From: Adiantum capillus-veneris
Lineage: Eukaryota; Streptophyta; Polypodiopsida; Polypodiales; Pteridaceae
Length of the DNA stretch: 64,000 nt
Assembly (NCBI GenBank): GCA_014529385.2
Contig: CM043942.1
Coordinates: 27,643,469-27,707,468 of the forward strand
Direction: 5' to 3'
Part shown: positions 45,925 through 58,312 of the stretch, one piece after another
Numbering within the stretch: the stretch's first letter is position 1
How the letters are laid out: every line of letters starts with the position of its first letter
Program-made: the position numbers and the translations under genes
Notes under the pieces: model-generated
Told to the model about the DNA's origin: nothing
Seen by the model: only the letters and a program-made list of their open reading frames with translations
The model's database searches: none

Positions 45925-46932
45925 TGTAAGATGCAGCGGATGTGAATGTTGAACTCTGCTCAAGATGAGTGCTCCGAATTGTGGTCAAGGGTTCCTTTTA
46001 CTTACGAAAGGGAGAGCCTCCCGTTCCTTTAGTGAGAGAGTGCAAATGATCACAAACAAAGTGGGTAAACACTGTGCATGAAGGTACTAAGACTGAGAGA
46101 TAGAGAGAAGAATACGACACCAGAAAAGTTGTTAAACCCTCCTCCAAGGGCCCCTCTCTTGGTGGCGAGAGAAGTCTATGTTATTGATTGCACAAATCTG
46201 ATACAAGGTGTTGATGCACGTTCTTGATGCTATGAGGCATTGAGGTTCTAGGTCGGAGACGACGGGGCGCGGTTGGCTGAAAACGCTGGTTTTAGGGCTA
46301 GAAAACGTTGTTCTTTATAGGCTGAAAACGCTGGATTGGACTGCTGAAAAACACTGATTTCACCTGCTAAAAACGCTGGTTTTGCTGAGGCTCAAAACGC
46401 TGTTGTCGCAGGCTGAGGAACGTTGTGATGGGCTGCTCCAAAACGCTGGAATGGATGCTGAAAAACGCTGGGTTCATCTGCTGGAAAACGTTGGGTTTAG
46501 CTGCTGAAAAACGCCAATGTTTGCTGGGGTTCTTGCTTGAGAAGGGAGGTTAGGGAGCCTGCTGCAAGTGGTTGCATGTGCTCTCCTTTCTTCTTTTGCC
46601 TCTACTGAGTGACTACCAGTTTCCTTATATATTAACTTAGCGAAATTGCCCTACCCTGTTTCCCAACAAAGTCACTTAACAATAATAAGTGAAAAATGCC
46701 TAAAATAGGGAAAATAGGTTCTGTGCACTGTAAAATGCTCCTGATGGATTCTGATGGTAATGTTGATGATCATGTTGTGTGCAACCAAAGGAAATGAAAC
46801 TACTCTAAGTGTCTAGACATGCACAGTCTGCGAACAGACTCACAAAGGTGCCAAAACACTTCCTAAGCTTACTGACCTCTTGTCATGAAGTAGCTTATCC
46901 ACATGCACATAGGGTTAGATGTGCACGTGACA
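45925..46932 (-). repeat. LTR (1008 bp), probably of the gag-protease element at 59.5-61.5 kb
   Basis: Reads TGTCACGTGCACATC...GCATCTTACA on the minus strand, with TG/CA ends. It is preceded by the purine run aaaaaaaagggga (complement at 46933-46947). A TATA box (taatatataagg) lies at about 46628-46642. No partner LTR of the same sequence is seen in the window, so it may be a 3' LTR whose 5' copy was lost. Confidence 0.55.
46272..46520 (-). repeat. Array of about 12 AACGCTG-type motifs in the LTR
   Basis: The motif ctgaaaaacgctgg and close variants (aaaacgctgg, aaaacgttg, aaaacactg) recur every 20-27 bp. On the element strand they read CCAGCGTTTTCAGC. They lie downstream of the TATA box and should be in the transcribed part of the LTR. 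Confidence 0.8.
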
Positions 46933-47556
46933 TCCCCTTTTTTTTAAAGTGAGGTACTGCTACCGAACTGTATGGCATCGAGGGAGATCGCCAACAGCAT
47001 TTGGAATCCTGGGAAGGACTCTTCGCCGGCCCACTCTGATATGTGGGTTGTGCGATACTTGAACTTCATAAAGGTCTGCAACGCTTGCTTCTTTGGGCGG
47101 CGCCGAAAGTGACACAAAGTCATTTGCGGCTGCGTCCAAGCTCCAACTTCGGCTATAGTCGTAGATCTACCTTCTTCAAGAATCTCCGAGGAGGAAAATT
47201 CCTGAAACCACTTCCAACACAAAAACATGAGCATACCCATTCCATGGAAAGTGACTGGAAAAATTCTAGTCTTCTTTAAAGACTGTGCAAGTAATGTAGA
47301 TGAACAAAGAGACGGAGTGCCAAACCGTTCATCAAACACACGTAAAAATTGGAATCGAAACTTGTCTTTCTGATCTAAATCTATCAACTGTGGCAAATCA
47401 CAATGGAAATGCCGATACTTGATGCTCAATCCTTCTTATGCTCTTTCGGATATTGTGTCATGCCAAGGAAGAGACATGGAATGTGAATTCCTTGAATGCA
47501 AACATTTCATCTTTTCATGAGTAATCCGCATACATTCATGAGTGAATCGTGTTCAT
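46933..47556 (-). pseudogene. 3' internal end of an LTR element
   Basis: A 161-residue minus-strand frame (47429-46944) ends just before the polypurine tract. It includes FRFQFLRVFDERFGTPSL and TFMKFKYRTTHISEWAGEESFPGF. The latter could be a diverged chromodomain-like end (K-x-K-Y...W), but this is weak. 47430-47556 is open to the TCAT duplication and is interrupted by stops. If the two TCAT sites mark one insertion, this sequence continues the gag-protease element found beyond 59449. Confidence 0.4.
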
Positions 47557-48010
47557 TGTAAGGATTCTAGGTACTAATCCTTAATTAAGTACTTAAACTC
47601 ATGATTAAGACTTAAGAAACTTGAACTGAACTCGAAAACAAGACTCAGAAGACTCTTGTGTTTCATTGATTCAATGACTGCTTGAAACTGAGTACAATAG
47701 GCTCCTTATATAGGAGACGAAGAGACACAAATGAAAAGACAAGTCTCCTGGTGAAGAGACATGACTTTAGACGTAAAGACACATCCTTTCGGCAAAGAGT
47801 TGCAACCATTGGGCGAAGAGTCGCACCCGTAGAGCGAACTTGCGAAGGGGTGTGACCAGTCGTCGAAGAGTGTGGCTTTTGGCAAAGAGGCACGTCTCTT
47901 GGGCGAAGGGGTGTGACCATCCAAGAGTAGGGGTCCTCCTTGGCATGGCACTTCACGTATTTGCAACTAGGAGTAGATGTAATGCTGTTAACATAGTCAC
48001 AATCGTGACA
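47557..48010 (-). repeat. 3' LTR of the non-autonomous element (454 bp)
   Basis: Reads TGTCACGATTGTGAC...CCTTACA on the minus strand. A TATA box (tatataaggagcc) lies at about 47703. The region beside it has irregular GAAGAG-type repeats every 20-30 bp. Confidence 0.85.
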
Positions 48011-49874
48011 TTTCCTCCCTCTTTAAATAAAACCCAGGGTAGTTGAAGAAAACTCCGAAAGAAGAAAATATATTTCTGTAATGCTTCTGAATCCAAAGCT
48101 CTTTCTGTTAAGTCCCATGTCATGGCACTGTTATTGACCATGACTATTTTGCCAAACTAAAAACTAATCATATATGCAACTTGATAAGTGTCTTTGTCAA
48201 AGTCATTTGTAACTTCGAGCTTTGTGCAATAAAAGATTGAATCTGTATCTGCTTCGAGTGAAATTATTGGTAAACTGACTTGAGTTTTCTGTTAAGTGAT
48301 GACCACTCGTTGGAAATCTGTAAGGTATTCCATTGGTTTGTCTGGAACAATAAAATCCTCCTGAAGGGATGTCGTAGACTAAGACAGAGTAGTGTTTGGA
48401 GATATATCCATTTGTAAAGGTTTATCAATAGAACAAGTTGTGTCCAAAGATTCATTTGTAGCGACTAAAGTCGTACTTCAAGAGTCTGTATCTGCTTTAT
48501 CCTTTGCACCGCTGAAGGTAAGGATTAGAGTCTACAGTTTGAAGAATTATCATTCACCATAGCATTTGGTATCTGTTCAGAGACAAAGACTTTATTCTGC
48601 AAGGGCGGTGATGAGGCAACTTTTTCTGCCTGGATCACGGCCATAGAAGGGTTTATGTGCTTGTCCAATGTCACACAAGAACCACAATCGTCTGAATCTT
48701 CAGCTTTCTCAACAGGTATTAAGGCTTCCAATTGAGAAGGGGGAGGTCGAGGGAGTTGTTGCCTCTTAGACCTCTCAAGGATTCTCTTGCACAAGGAAAG
48801 AAGCAACAAATCTTCAATTTTACCACCATCAGACAAGAAAGATTTAAATGTAGGGCATAGCTCGCGAGAGGGAACTTGTCCTGCGTCGCAGCATTCACAA
48901 CCGAGTACTCAACTAGGGTCGGATATATGTGCCACTAAGTAAGCCCATCTTGATATCGCTGATCATCCGTTGGAAGCTTCATAATGATGCTTTTGTTGCT
49001 GATGATTCGAATAAGAATTTGGTTGCTTAGTACTGTAACATTTCCAAGAATATTCATGCTCAGACTTTTGTTGCTCACACGAAGGTACTTTGTGTCTAGT
49101 TGTCTCTGAGAAACCATGCTTTGGGTGAGAAAATTTCGGTTCCAAAGGCTTATATGTGAGTGGTTCTTTCTGGTCGACCACTGAAGCTTCAAAAGAAGAT
49201 GGTGGAGAAGCAGCATTTGTAGTTCAAGAAGTAGTAATATGACTCCGGGAAGAGGTTTGCGCCTGCATCTGCTCCAAGCGAGTGTGAAGTGATGCGAGGC
49301 TCGTCGAAAGTGCTGGCATCTGCTCTTTAAGAACTACTATCGGGTCCTTAGGTGGAATAGAGTTCTTTGCCATCTTGTGATTCAGCCATGCCGATTGCTT
49401 CGAGGGAATAATTGAACTGTGGCGTGACGATGTGTCACATACAACCTGTATTCCTGCTATATGGGGCTGGCCTCTGAAGCGAGTAATGGGTGTTGTGGAA
49501 CCGGTTCTGAAAGAGGGCTCTCTGCTGCAAGTGCCAATGCGGGAACAAGTACGGGTACTTGTTCTGACAGAGGTTCATGTTCCGGGAAAGGCTCTGGGTC
49601 TGGTTCCGGAGTCGGTGTATGGGGAGTAATGGTAACTTCGTGTGTAGGAAGAGGATTCTCCGGCAACGTTTTCTTAAGTATCTTGTCTAGCTACGAGATG
49701 TAAAGTGTAGGCATGTCGAAAGCATTGCTTGCCATGAGAAGGGTGAGAACTGCGACCAAGAGCCAGCATGCGTGGAGGAGAACGCTTGCGCAGATATGTA
49801 GATGGGCTGCCATTTCATTGGTGATCTTTGGTTTTTTTTAAAAAAAATCAGTGCCACGTCATCAGGAGGGTGTC
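48011..49874 (-). pseudogene. Interior of the non-autonomous element with broken gag-like frames
   Basis: Minus-strand frames in order: 49666-49457 (PTPEPDPEPFPEHEPLSEQ, acidic Pro-rich), then a stretch with stops including KDPIVVLKEQMPALSTSLASLHTRLEQM (coiled-coil-like), 49181-48963 (DQKEPLTYKPLEPKFSHPKHGF) and 48836-48525 (GKIEDLLLLSLCKRILERSKR, Ser/Asp-rich end). This looks like the remains of one gag-type protein. No enzyme motifs are present. The chromovirus is inserted at its upstream end. Confidence 0.45.
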
Positions 49875-51351
49875 TGTCACGAGGACGTGGCAGTTATTAA
49901 CCATGTCACAGAGATGTGGCAACTGCTAACCTTGGTTGTTGGTTTCTTTCCAATGGGGTTTATTTTATTTGTTTAAGACCCTCTTTTTTAAGTAGCAAAC
50001 GGTCGGACATTGTATGGCCAATGTGAACGGTAGATTCACCCGCAGACGGGAAGTGGTCGGCACTGGAATTCGTATGGTAAGAGGATGTCTAGGCTCAGAG
50101 CAAGATCATATAGGTCCCCCCGTCGCACTTAGCAAGTTGGTGGATACTAGGAAGTGAACTCAATTAAGGCGTAAAGTCAAGGTGGGACTACCAACAAAAA
50201 GTATCCGACAGTTGGGCCACATTGCACTTTTGGATGCGGTCCCAATGAGGATAGATGGTCAGAAGACCAGTGGGAGCCCAACGGAAACATCTCCTAAAAT
50301 TTAGGGAACTGCTATTTTGGGCCGTGAAATGTGTTCGCGTCATTACCTCCGGTATGACTAGGGGAACATTTTACAACTCTGCCGCGAAGTCAACTGGGCA
50401 ACCGGTCAGGATATTTTTAAGCGGCAAGCCTGAAACGGGCAAATGCTTGTAAATGCGCCAAGTGTCAACTTTTCATGCACTTTCCTCTTGCAGAAGAATT
50501 GGCGCTGAATTTAGAGAAGGGAGAGGCTTCATTTGCAACCTGTCACAGGTTAAGAGCTATGGAGTGCTTCCTTTCCCTCTCATGTACAGTGTGGTGCTAG
50601 GAGTGATGCCCTGCACACTACACACTGCTCTCTCTCTCCCCTACGTGCAGTTATGTGATGCCCCACAAGAGGGCTACTCATTTGACTGATGTACAGTTGT
50701 GTGGGTTCATGCTTTTGTGCTGAGGCAAGAGCCTCCTTGAGCAGGAACAGGGGTAGCTAACTGCTGCTCCAAAGCAGGCACTGGTGAGGGTCATAACCTC
50801 ACCTTACAGGTGCAAAATCAGCGCTGTGTATGTGCTGTAAATTAACTGTTTTTCAGCCATACGGACGCCAGGATCATTGGGAATCGTGCCCCACTGGCAA
50901 AGGACAATTAGGGGACTGTTTGGGGCTGAAAACAGGGCAAAAACCAGTAAATACAGCGTGCTGAATTTACTGTTTTTGGACAGGAATCAGAGGGTATACG
51001 ACAGTGCAAGCGAGTTCCAGCAGGGGAATTGGTTTCGCGCAAGTTTTGGGGCTATTATGCTGCCGAAATTTGGCCAAATCAAATGGTATCTAGGTGGATA
51101 CACGTGAAGGATTCCCAAGACCTTACCTTGTAATTTACCCTCCTAAAGAATAAAGAAATACCGAAAGGGGCACCAATTTTGGGGCCTACACGTTGTCGGC
51201 GTCTGCTCGGAGCATTCTAGCTTCCGAGCCGTGTGTGTATTCAAGTGTTAACTCCCATCGCAGGTTCTCTTTGCAAAGTGCTCTGTGTGTGTGTTTAAAG
51301 TAAAGAATTTTGGGTGAAAGCCAACACCTACCGCCCCACGGGCCGGTTTCA
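49875..51351 (+). repeat. 5' LTR of the chromovirus
   Basis: TGTCACGAGG...GGTTTCA. AATAAAG at about 51147 is followed by 'aaataccgaaaggggc', a block shared with other LTRs in the window. Two short ORFs inside (50255-50452, 50453-50689) recur in the 3' LTR only because the LTRs are copies. Confidence 0.95.
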
Positions 51352-51371
51352 TGGTTCCATTGCCGGGATAT
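51352..51371 (+). other. Primer-binding site of the chromovirus
   Basis: TGGTTCCATTGCCGGGATAT lies immediately after the LTR. It starts TGG as expected for pairing to a tRNA CCA end but is not the initiator-Met type. The priming tRNA is not identified. Confidence 0.65.
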
Positions 51372-51449
51372 CAATCACTTTTTCCTCAAAGAGTGAGCCT
51401 GGATTGTTCAGGGTAAAGACACACAGTGCAAGAACGCGGGGATTATACT

Positions 51450-54400
51450 ATGGCCGACAAGGGGAAGGGAATTATGGAAGAGGGTTCCTCTCCAAAGGAC
51501 AGGCAGGAGATTCCTATGGTTTTTGAGATTGGCGAGAGCTCACGGCCACGTCAGTCTGTACCTACTGTCAACGTGAATGTCCCTCCAGTAGTACAGGGCT
51601 TTATGACAGGGCAACTTGAGGATGATGCGTTTAAGACTCAGTTAGTTGCCGCGGTGAATGTCTTTTCGCAGCTGGTGCAGAATCCGAGGTTTATGGAATT
51701 CTTGCAAGCGCCACCAGTGCAACATCAAAATAGGCAACCTACGCCGCGTACGGAGCTTGTTGAAGCTCAAGCCCAGGTACTTCATGAGGCGCAAGAGGAA
51801 AGGGAACACTCGCATGTTGCGGAGTCGGGGGCTCCAAAGCAGGTTCCTCCCGTGCTTGAACAGGTGGCTAGAACGCCTATTCCACAGGTTATGCCAGTTC
51901 AGCCCGCCACCTTTCAGAGCCAGCATGCTGTCTTGAATGGACAGGGAGCTCGATACCAGGCTATGCACTCAGTTTTTCCACCACCCACGGTACATCCTGG
52001 GTATTTCGGAGGTGGATCTGTGTTCCAAAGTATGGCTGGTTATGCGTCTGAAAGTCAGCCGTACATGCCAGGAACAGTGTTCGGGGGTATGCAAGGCATC
52101 ATGCCAAACCCCATGTATGGTACTATCGGCATGCAGCAAGGTTTCCACGGCAACCAGGGCCAGTTTGGGGTGCCACAGGGTCATTTTGGCATGGCTGGTT
52201 TTTCTGGACAGCAGCCAGATATCGCATCTCTGACGCAAAATGTGAATGGCCAACATGTGCCGATCATGCCTAGTACAGTGCCCATGTTGCAGACCATCCC
52301 GTATGACAACTTGGGGGCACTAGAGAAGCCGAAGGCTTATAAAGAAGGTGGTGCAGCAGTAAAGTTCAGTACCTTCAGTGGTTTCGAGGACAAGACAAAG
52401 GCACTCACTTTCCTCCAGCAGTTTGATACAGCTTATGCGGGAGGGAATTTTACAGAGGCCTCGAAGGTTAGGAAAGCTACCACTTTCTTAAAGGACAATG
52501 CGCTTACATGGTGGACGCCATTGTTAATGCAAGGACGGGCACCCGCCACTTGGGTTTACTTCAAGCAAATGTTTGCATCTGCTTGGCTATCAAATGAATT
52601 TGAAGCCGATGTCCTGACAGATTGGCACCAACTTACGGCAGCTTCGTGCAAGAGCTTGCTGGAGTACAATAGGAGGTTTTGTAAAGCATTACTCTCAGTG
52701 ACCTCCTACAGATTTGTGCCACTGACAGAGCAGATAGAGAAGTATTGTTGTGGGCTGCCTAAAGGGCTTCGCGATTACTGTACAAAGAATAGAGTGGCTA
52801 CCCTTACTCAGCTTATGGAAGTTGCGAACACTGGTCTTGCCTTGTTGAAAGGAGAGGACAGTGGATTTCCGAGCAGTGATAAAGGAGGGCAGCAAAAGAA
52901 AAATTCAGCGAAGAAGCCCTTTGTGAAAACGGCTCCTGATGCGTCACAGGGGTCAGAACAGGCCACCAAAGACAAGGATTCAGCTGGGACTTCTGGAGCG
53001 CAGGCAAAGAAACAGAAAAGGAAGCCTTTTGTGCGCAAGTCGCTCGAGGAAAAGAAGGTCCTAATGGCTGAGAACAAATGCTTTATATGCGAGCAGCCTG
53101 GTCATATTTCTATCAATTGTCCACAAAGGAAAAGGCCAGCTGACTCAGAGGATAAAGAAGACCAGAAAGGCAAGAAGCCAAAACCCACGGCAGGTTTAGT
53201 GCCAGACATGGTGGGTGACAGGCCCAGCACAGATGCCAGTGAGTTATGCAGGGCATGGGGTAAAGTTAGGGATCAGACGGCACTCATCTTCTTTGATCCA
53301 GGTGCCAAAGCCAACTTTATCTCACCAGAGTTAGCTATGAAGCTCGGCATCAAAGCTGAAGAGATGGGGTACACAGCAGAGGCAGGGTTGGCATGTCCTG
53401 GCCACTCAGAGTGTGTTACTCCCATCATTGGAAAACTGCGTCTGCATATTCAGTCGTATGTGGACACTGAAGAGTTTTACATCATGCCACTGGAAGGTTG
53501 TGACGCCTTGTTGGGGATCCCGTGGATGTTCCGAGTGCATGGAGTCTTGGATGCCTACAACAAAAAGATCACTATACAGCATAGGGGCAAAACTCACATC
53601 TTGGATGTAAAGCTTAAAGGAGAGTCAGTCCCTATTGTATCTGCTTCTGCTATCACTTCTGTAATAAAGAATCATCTTTCTGTGTACTTGATTTTTGCAC
53701 GTGATGTCTCAGATAATGATCAATCAAATTTATCTGTGTTAGATAAAGAAAGGTCAGCATTTTTGCAAAAGTTTAGTGACTGTTTTTCTGATTCATTACC
53801 GTCGCAATTGCCGCCAGAGAGACCTGAGGACCATCGGATAGATTTGGTGCCAGGGTGTAGCCCACCAAATAGACCTCCCTACAGGGTTAGTGCGGCGCAA
53901 CAGAAAGAGATTATGGGCCAGGTTGAGGAGTTATTAGAGAAGGGGCTGATTCAGCCTAGTTCTTCACCCTTTTGCTCCCCAGTGCTCCTAGTGCAGAAGA
54001 AAGATGGCTCATGGCGCATGTGTATTGATTACCGTGCGTTGAATAAGAATACCATCAAGAATAGGTTTCCTATTCCTCGCATTGATGATATTCTCGATCG
54101 TTTAGAGGGTGCTGCAATTTTCAGCAGGATAGACCTTAAGAGTGGGTACCATCAGATTCGTATAAGCCCAGAGGATGTGCACAAGACTGCGTTTAGAACG
54201 ACATTTGGTCTTTATGAGTTTCTAGTGATGCCGTTTGGGCTAACAAATGCTCCTGCCACGTTCAACAGAATGATGGACCGGATTTTCCGCTCGCATCAAC
54301 AGTTTGTTGGAACATTCTTCGATGACATGATTGTGTATTCGAAGAATGAAGAGGAGCATAGGCGTCACTTGACCATTGTGTTCGAAGAGCTGCGCAGTCA

Positions 54401-56660
54401 CAGGTTACTTGTCAATCCTAAGAAAAGTGAATTCTTCCTCGAAGAGATCCACTTTCTGGGCCACATAGTCTCAAAGGATGGTGTTAGAATGGATCCCGCA
54501 AAGGTCGAAGCTATCAAGACATGGCCAGACTTGAAGACTGTGCACGATGTCAGAAGTTTCTTGGGATTGTGTTCCTACTATAGAAGGTTTATCAGAAATT
54601 TTGCAGAGATAGCATCGCCTCTTCACGCATTGCAAAAGAAAGAGGTCACTTTCAGATGGACCCAAAAAGAAATTTCAGCTTTTAGTCTCTTAAAGGAAAA
54701 GTTGACTTCAGATCCAGTTATTGTTTTGCCAGATCTTAGGAAGTCATTTGTGGTCCAGTGTGACGCGTGTGGCAGTAGCATCGGAGCAGTGCTAATGCAA
54801 GATGGACGGGTAGTAGCTTATGAAAGCCGAATTTTGCAAGGGCCAGAGAGGACTATGCAAGTCTATGAGAAAGAACTCTTGGCCGTGATTCATGCGCTTT
54901 CTAGTTGGAAGCACTACCTCTTAGGTGCTGATTTTGTTGTCCAAACAGATCATCAGACCTTGCGATACTTCTTGACACAGTCAAAGTTATCCGAAAAGCA
55001 TATGCGATGGGCAAACATTCTTTCAATGTTTCACTTCCAGATTATGCATGTGGAAGGCAAGAAGAATGTTGTGGCTGATGCGTTATCAAGAAAGCCACAA
55101 ATTTCAACTGTGTCAATTCCTTATCATCATGAGTTAGATGACATGAAGGAACAGTATACTGCTGATGAAGATTTTGCAAGGATCTTTGAACAGTTACAAG
55201 AGGGGCAACATCACGAGCACTACCTCCTCAGAGATGGTTTTATGATGATGCATGGCAGACTTTGTGTCACTAGGCCACTGCGACATAAGGTCATGGAAGA
55301 GAGTCATGTCCCACCGTATGCAGGGCATCGTGGCATTGATGCGACAGTTAAGGCGGTAGAGACATTCTTCTATTGGCCTACCTTGAGGAGAGATGTGGAT
55401 GCCTTTGTGCGAGCATGCATAGTTTGCCAAAAGGTCAAGTTTGACAGGCAAAAGGCACCAGGGTTGTTACAACCATTGCCGATTCCGGATAAGCCATGGG
55501 AAAGCATTGCTATGGACTTTATCTTTGATCTTCCAAGGACGCCAAAAGGGAATGATGGTATATGGACCATTATTTGCAGGTTCAGCAAGCAGGCCCATTT
55601 TATCCCTGTCAGGAAGAAGATAAAATCTGATCAGATGGCACGCTTGTTCATGTACAATGTGTTTAAGTACCATGGTATGCCACAATCGATTATCAGTGAT
55701 CATGATCCTCGCATGACCAGTTTGTTCTGGAGAGGATTGTTTGAGAACATGGGTACTACGCTCAAGTTCTCGTCTTCGTTTCATCCACAAACTGATGGAC
55801 AGTCAGAAGAGGCTAATTCTACTGTCTTAGATCTGCTGAAATGCTATGTGTCAGATAATAAGGGCAAGTGGGAACAGTATTTGCCTATGCTTGAGTATGC
55901 GTACAATAATACGGTGCATTCGTCTACTGGCAAAGCACCTTTTGAAATTGTTGAAGGCGGCAAAAAGGTTCCTCCCATTTTGCACACAAAGGACAAGATC
56001 TTTGAGGCAGATCGATATGTTGAGAACATGGATGAGATGTATAAGAAGATTAAAGTTGCCTTAGAGAAGACTCAGGCAAAACAGAAAAAGGCTGCTGATC
56101 GTCACCGTCGTGAATTGCTACTATCACCTGGTGATTGGGTTCTTTTAAGGTTCGAAAAGGCAAGGTTAAAGAAGATGAAGGGCAAGGAACCGCTGTTTCC
56201 TAAGCTCAGCATGCGTTACTATGGGCCTTTTCAAGTGCTTGACAAGATCAGCGATGTGGCTTACAGGATGAAACTGCCTGATGCGTGGAAGATTCATAAT
56301 GCGTTTCACGTGAGTCTTCTAAGACCCTTCGTGGGTGATGTGCCAGAAGATATGCCAGTTGAGGATCAGCCAGAAGTTGAGGAACTTGATGAGATCCTGG
56401 TACATGAGCAAGTTTTGGCACATAAGGACAGAAAAGTGAAAGGACAAGTTGCAAGACGCTATTTGGTGAAGTTCAAGAACTATCCACCTATGGATTCAAA
56501 GTGGATGGAAGAGCATGAACTGTCAGAGTCACCAAATGTATTGCAGCTTTACCTTGAAGCCTTTGGGTTACAGCCTACTTATGCCCCAACCCAACGTGTG
56601 CAAAGGAGGGGTAATGATAGAGCTAGTACATCAAATGTACATATGAATTCAGTGCCATAG
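51450..56660 (+). CDS. gag-pol: Chromovirus gag-pol polyprotein, intact
   Basis: 1736 residues from ATG 51450 (MADKGKG); the open frame extends 24 bases upstream without another ATG. Domains: Gly/Met/Gln-rich N-terminus; gag ~305-470 (DNALTWWTP); CCHC knuckle C544-C557; protease [12 protein letters not shown], Asp616, with Pro where most have Ser or Thr; RT with FFDD at 956-959; RNase H from Asp1105 ([13 protein letters not shown]); integrase HHCC (H1286/H1293, C1323/C1326) and D1356, D1417, E1453 (35 residues between the last two); chromodomain ~1645-1705 ([23 protein letters not shown]). Its roles are particle formation, processing, cDNA synthesis and integration. The chromodomain is thought to steer insertion toward marked chromatin. 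No frameshift or stop separates gag from pol. Confidence 0.97.
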   Translation: MADKGKGIMEEGSSPKDRQEIPMVFEIGESSRPRQSVPTVNVNVPPVVQGFMTGQLEDDAFKTQLVAAVNVFSQLVQNPRFMEFLQAPPVQHQNRQPTPRTELVEAQAQVLHEAQEEREHSHVAESGAPKQVPPVLEQVARTPIPQVMPVQPATFQSQHAVLNGQGARYQAMHSVFPPPTVHPGYFGGGSVFQSMAGYASESQPYMPGTVFGGMQGIMPNPMYGTIGMQQGFHGNQGQFGVPQGHFGMAGFSGQQPDIASLTQNVNGQHVPIMPSTVPMLQTIPYDNLGALEKPKAYKEGGAAVKFSTFSGFEDKTKALTFLQQFDTAYAGGNFTEASKVRKATTFLKDNALTWWTPLLMQGRAPATWVYFKQMFASAWLSNEFEADVLTDWHQLTAASCKSLLEYNRRFCKALLSVTSYRFVPLTEQIEKYCCGLPKGLRDYCTKNRVATLTQLMEVANTGLALLKGEDSGFPSSDKGGQQKKNSAKKPFVKTAPDASQGSEQATKDKDSAGTSGAQAKKQKRKPFVRKSLEEKKVLMAENKCFICEQPGHISINCPQRKRPADSEDKEDQKGKKPKPTAGLVPDMVGDRPSTDASELCRAWGKVRDQTALIFFDPGAKANFISPELAMKLGIKAEEMGYTAEAGLACPGHSECVTPIIGKLRLHIQSYVDTEEFYIMPLEGCDALLGIPWMFRVHGVLDAYNKKITIQHRGKTHILDVKLKGESVPIVSASAITSVIKNHLSVYLIFARDVSDNDQSNLSVLDKERSAFLQKFSDCFSDSLPSQLPPERPEDHRIDLVPGCSPPNRPPYRVSAAQQKEIMGQVEELLEKGLIQPSSSPFCSPVLLVQKKDGSWRMCIDYRALNKNTIKNRFPIPRIDDILDRLEGAAIFSRIDLKSGYHQIRISPEDVHKTAFRTTFGLYEFLVMPFGLTNAPATFNRMMDRIFRSHQQFVGTFFDDMIVYSKNEEEHRRHLTIVFEELRSHRLLVNPKKSEFFLEEIHFLGHIVSKDGVRMDPAKVEAIKTWPDLKTVHDVRSFLGLCSYYRRFIRNFAEIASPLHALQKKEVTFRWTQKEISAFSLLKEKLTSDPVIVLPDLRKSFVVQCDACGSSIGAVLMQDGRVVAYESRILQGPERTMQVYEKELLAVIHALSSWKHYLLGADFVVQTDHQTLRYFLTQSKLSEKHMRWANILSMFHFQIMHVEGKKNVVADALSRKPQISTVSIPYHHELDDMKEQYTADEDFARIFEQLQEGQHHEHYLLRDGFMMMHGRLCVTRPLRHKVMEESHVPPYAGHRGIDATVKAVETFFYWPTLRRDVDAFVRACIVCQKVKFDRQKAPGLLQPLPIPDKPWESIAMDFIFDLPRTPKGNDGIWTIICRFSKQAHFIPVRKKIKSDQMARLFMYNVFKYHGMPQSIISDHDPRMTSLFWRGLFENMGTTLKFSSSFHPQTDGQSEEANSTVLDLLKCYVSDNKGKWEQYLPMLEYAYNNTVHSSTGKAPFEIVEGGKKVPPILHTKDKIFEADRYVENMDEMYKKIKVALEKTQAKQKKAADRHRRELLLSPGDWVLLRFEKARLKKMKGKEPLFPKLSMRYYGPFQVLDKISDVAYRMKLPDAWKIHNAFHVSLLRPFVGDVPEDMPVEDQPEVEELDEILVHEQVLAHKDRKVKGQVARRYLVKFKNYPPMDSKWMEEHELSESPNVLQLYLEAFGLQPTYAPTQRVQRRGNDRASTSNVHMNSVP

Positions 56661-56830
56661 ATGGAAATGGCAAAAGTATGAAGGCCTCATTAAGTCATTT
56701 GTATCTATGTATGTTACGACCTTTCTTGCGGATACATGCGATGATAAAAGAGTGTTAATAGCACAAGATCATCAGTGGCATGTATTTATGGTATGCAATC
56801 GAGGACGTTTACGATTTCAAGAGGGGGGTA
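56661..56830 (+). other. 3' internal untranslated region and polypurine tract
   Basis: 170 bp between the stop codon and the 3' LTR, ending 'caagaggggggta' (56818-56830), the plus-strand priming site. Confidence 0.85.
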
Positions 56831-58307
56831 TGTCACGAGGACGTGGCAGTTATTAACCATGTCACAGAGATGTGGCAACTGCTAACCTTGGTTGTTGCTT
56901 TCTTTCCAATGGGGTTTATTTTATTTGTTTAAGACCCTCTTTTTGAAGTAGCAAACGGTCGGACATTGTATGGCCAATGTGAACGGTAGATTCACCCGCA
57001 GACAGGAAGTGGTCGGCACTGGAATTCGTATGGTAAGAGGATGTCTAGGCTCAGAGCAAGATCATATAGGTCCCCCCGTCGCACTTAGCAAGTTGGTGGA
57101 TACTAGGAAGTGAACTCAATTAAGGCGTAAAGTCAAGGTGGGACTACCAACAAAAAGTATCCGACAGTTGGGCCACATTGCACTTTTGGATGCGGTCCCA
57201 ATGAGGATAGATGGTCAGAAGACCAGTGGGAGCCCAACGGAAACATCTCCTAAAATTTAGGGAACTGCTATTTTGGGCCGTGAAATGTGTTCGCGTCATT
57301 ACCTCCGGTATGACTAGGGGAACATTTTACAACTCTGCCGCGAAGTCAACTGGGCAACCGGTCAGGATATTTTTAAGCGGCAAGCCTGAAACGGGCAAAT
57401 GCTTGTAAATGCGCCAAGTGTCAACTTTTCATGCACTTTCCTCTTGCAGAAGAATTGGCGCTGAATTTAGAGAAGGGAGAGGCTTCATTTGCAACCTGTC
57501 ACAGGTTAAGAGCTATGGAGTGCTTCCTTTCCCTCTCATGTACAGTGTGGTGCTAGGAGTGATACCCTGCACACTACACACTGCTCTCTCTCTCCCCTAC
57601 GTGCAGTTATGTGATGCCCCACAAGAGGGCTACTCATTTGACTGATGTACAGTTGTGTGGGTTCATGCTTTTGTGCTGAGGCAAGAGCCTCCTTGAGCAG
57701 GAACAGGCGTAGCTAACTGCTGCTCCAAAGCAGGCACTGGTGAGGGTCATAACCTCACCTTACAGGTGCAAAATCAGCGCTGTGTATGCGCTGTAAATTC
57801 ACTGTTTTTCAGCCATACGGATGCCAGGATCATTGGGAATCGTGCCCCACTGGCAAAGGACAGTTAGGGGACTGTTTGGGGCTGAAAACAGGGCAAAAAC
57901 CAGTAAATACAGCGTGCTGAATTTACTGTTTTTGGACAGGAATCAGAGGGTATACGACAGTGCAAGCGAGTTCCAGCAGGGGAATTGGTTTCGCGCAAGT
58001 TTTGGGGCTGTTATGCTGCCGAAATTTGGCCAAATCAAATGGTATCTAGGTGGATACACGTGAAGGATTCCCAGGACCTTACCTTGTAATTTACCCTCCT
58101 AAAGAATAAAGAAATACCGAAAGGCGCGCCAATTTTGGGGCCTACAGGTTGTCGGCGTCTGCTCGAAGCATTCTAGCTTCCGAGCCGTGTGTGTATTCAA
58201 GTGTTAACTCCCGTCGCAGGTTCTCTTTGCGAAGTGCTCTGTGTGTGTGTTTAAAGTAAAGAATTTCGGGTGAAAGCCAACGCCTACCGCCCCACGGGCC
58301 GGTTTCA
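56831..58307 (+). repeat. 3' LTR of the chromovirus
   Basis: Same length as the 5' LTR and nearly identical. It ends GGTTTCA directly before the duplication GTGTT. Confidence 0.95.
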
Positions 58308-58312
58308 GTGTT

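Larger units (their letters stand above)
49875..58307 (+). mobile_element. Full-length Ty3/gypsy chromovirus-type retrotransposon
   Basis: Both LTRs are exactly 1477 bp and differ at about 20 positions by eye (~98.6 % identity). A PBS, one uninterrupted polyprotein and a polypurine tract complete the element. The flanks are GTGTC (49870-49874) and GTGTT (58308-58312), a 5-bp duplication with one mismatch. The target was the interior of the minus-strand non-autonomous element. It is the only element in the window with all functions intact. Confidence 0.95.

Noticed and set aside
50255-50689. Two adjacent ORFs (65 and 78 aa) perfectly repeated at 57211-57645
   Set aside because: Their conservation is explained by both lying in the two LTRs of one element; no protein-like motif.
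51642-56454. Many minus-strand and off-frame ORFs within the polyprotein
   Set aside because: They are shadows of the long gag-pol frame.
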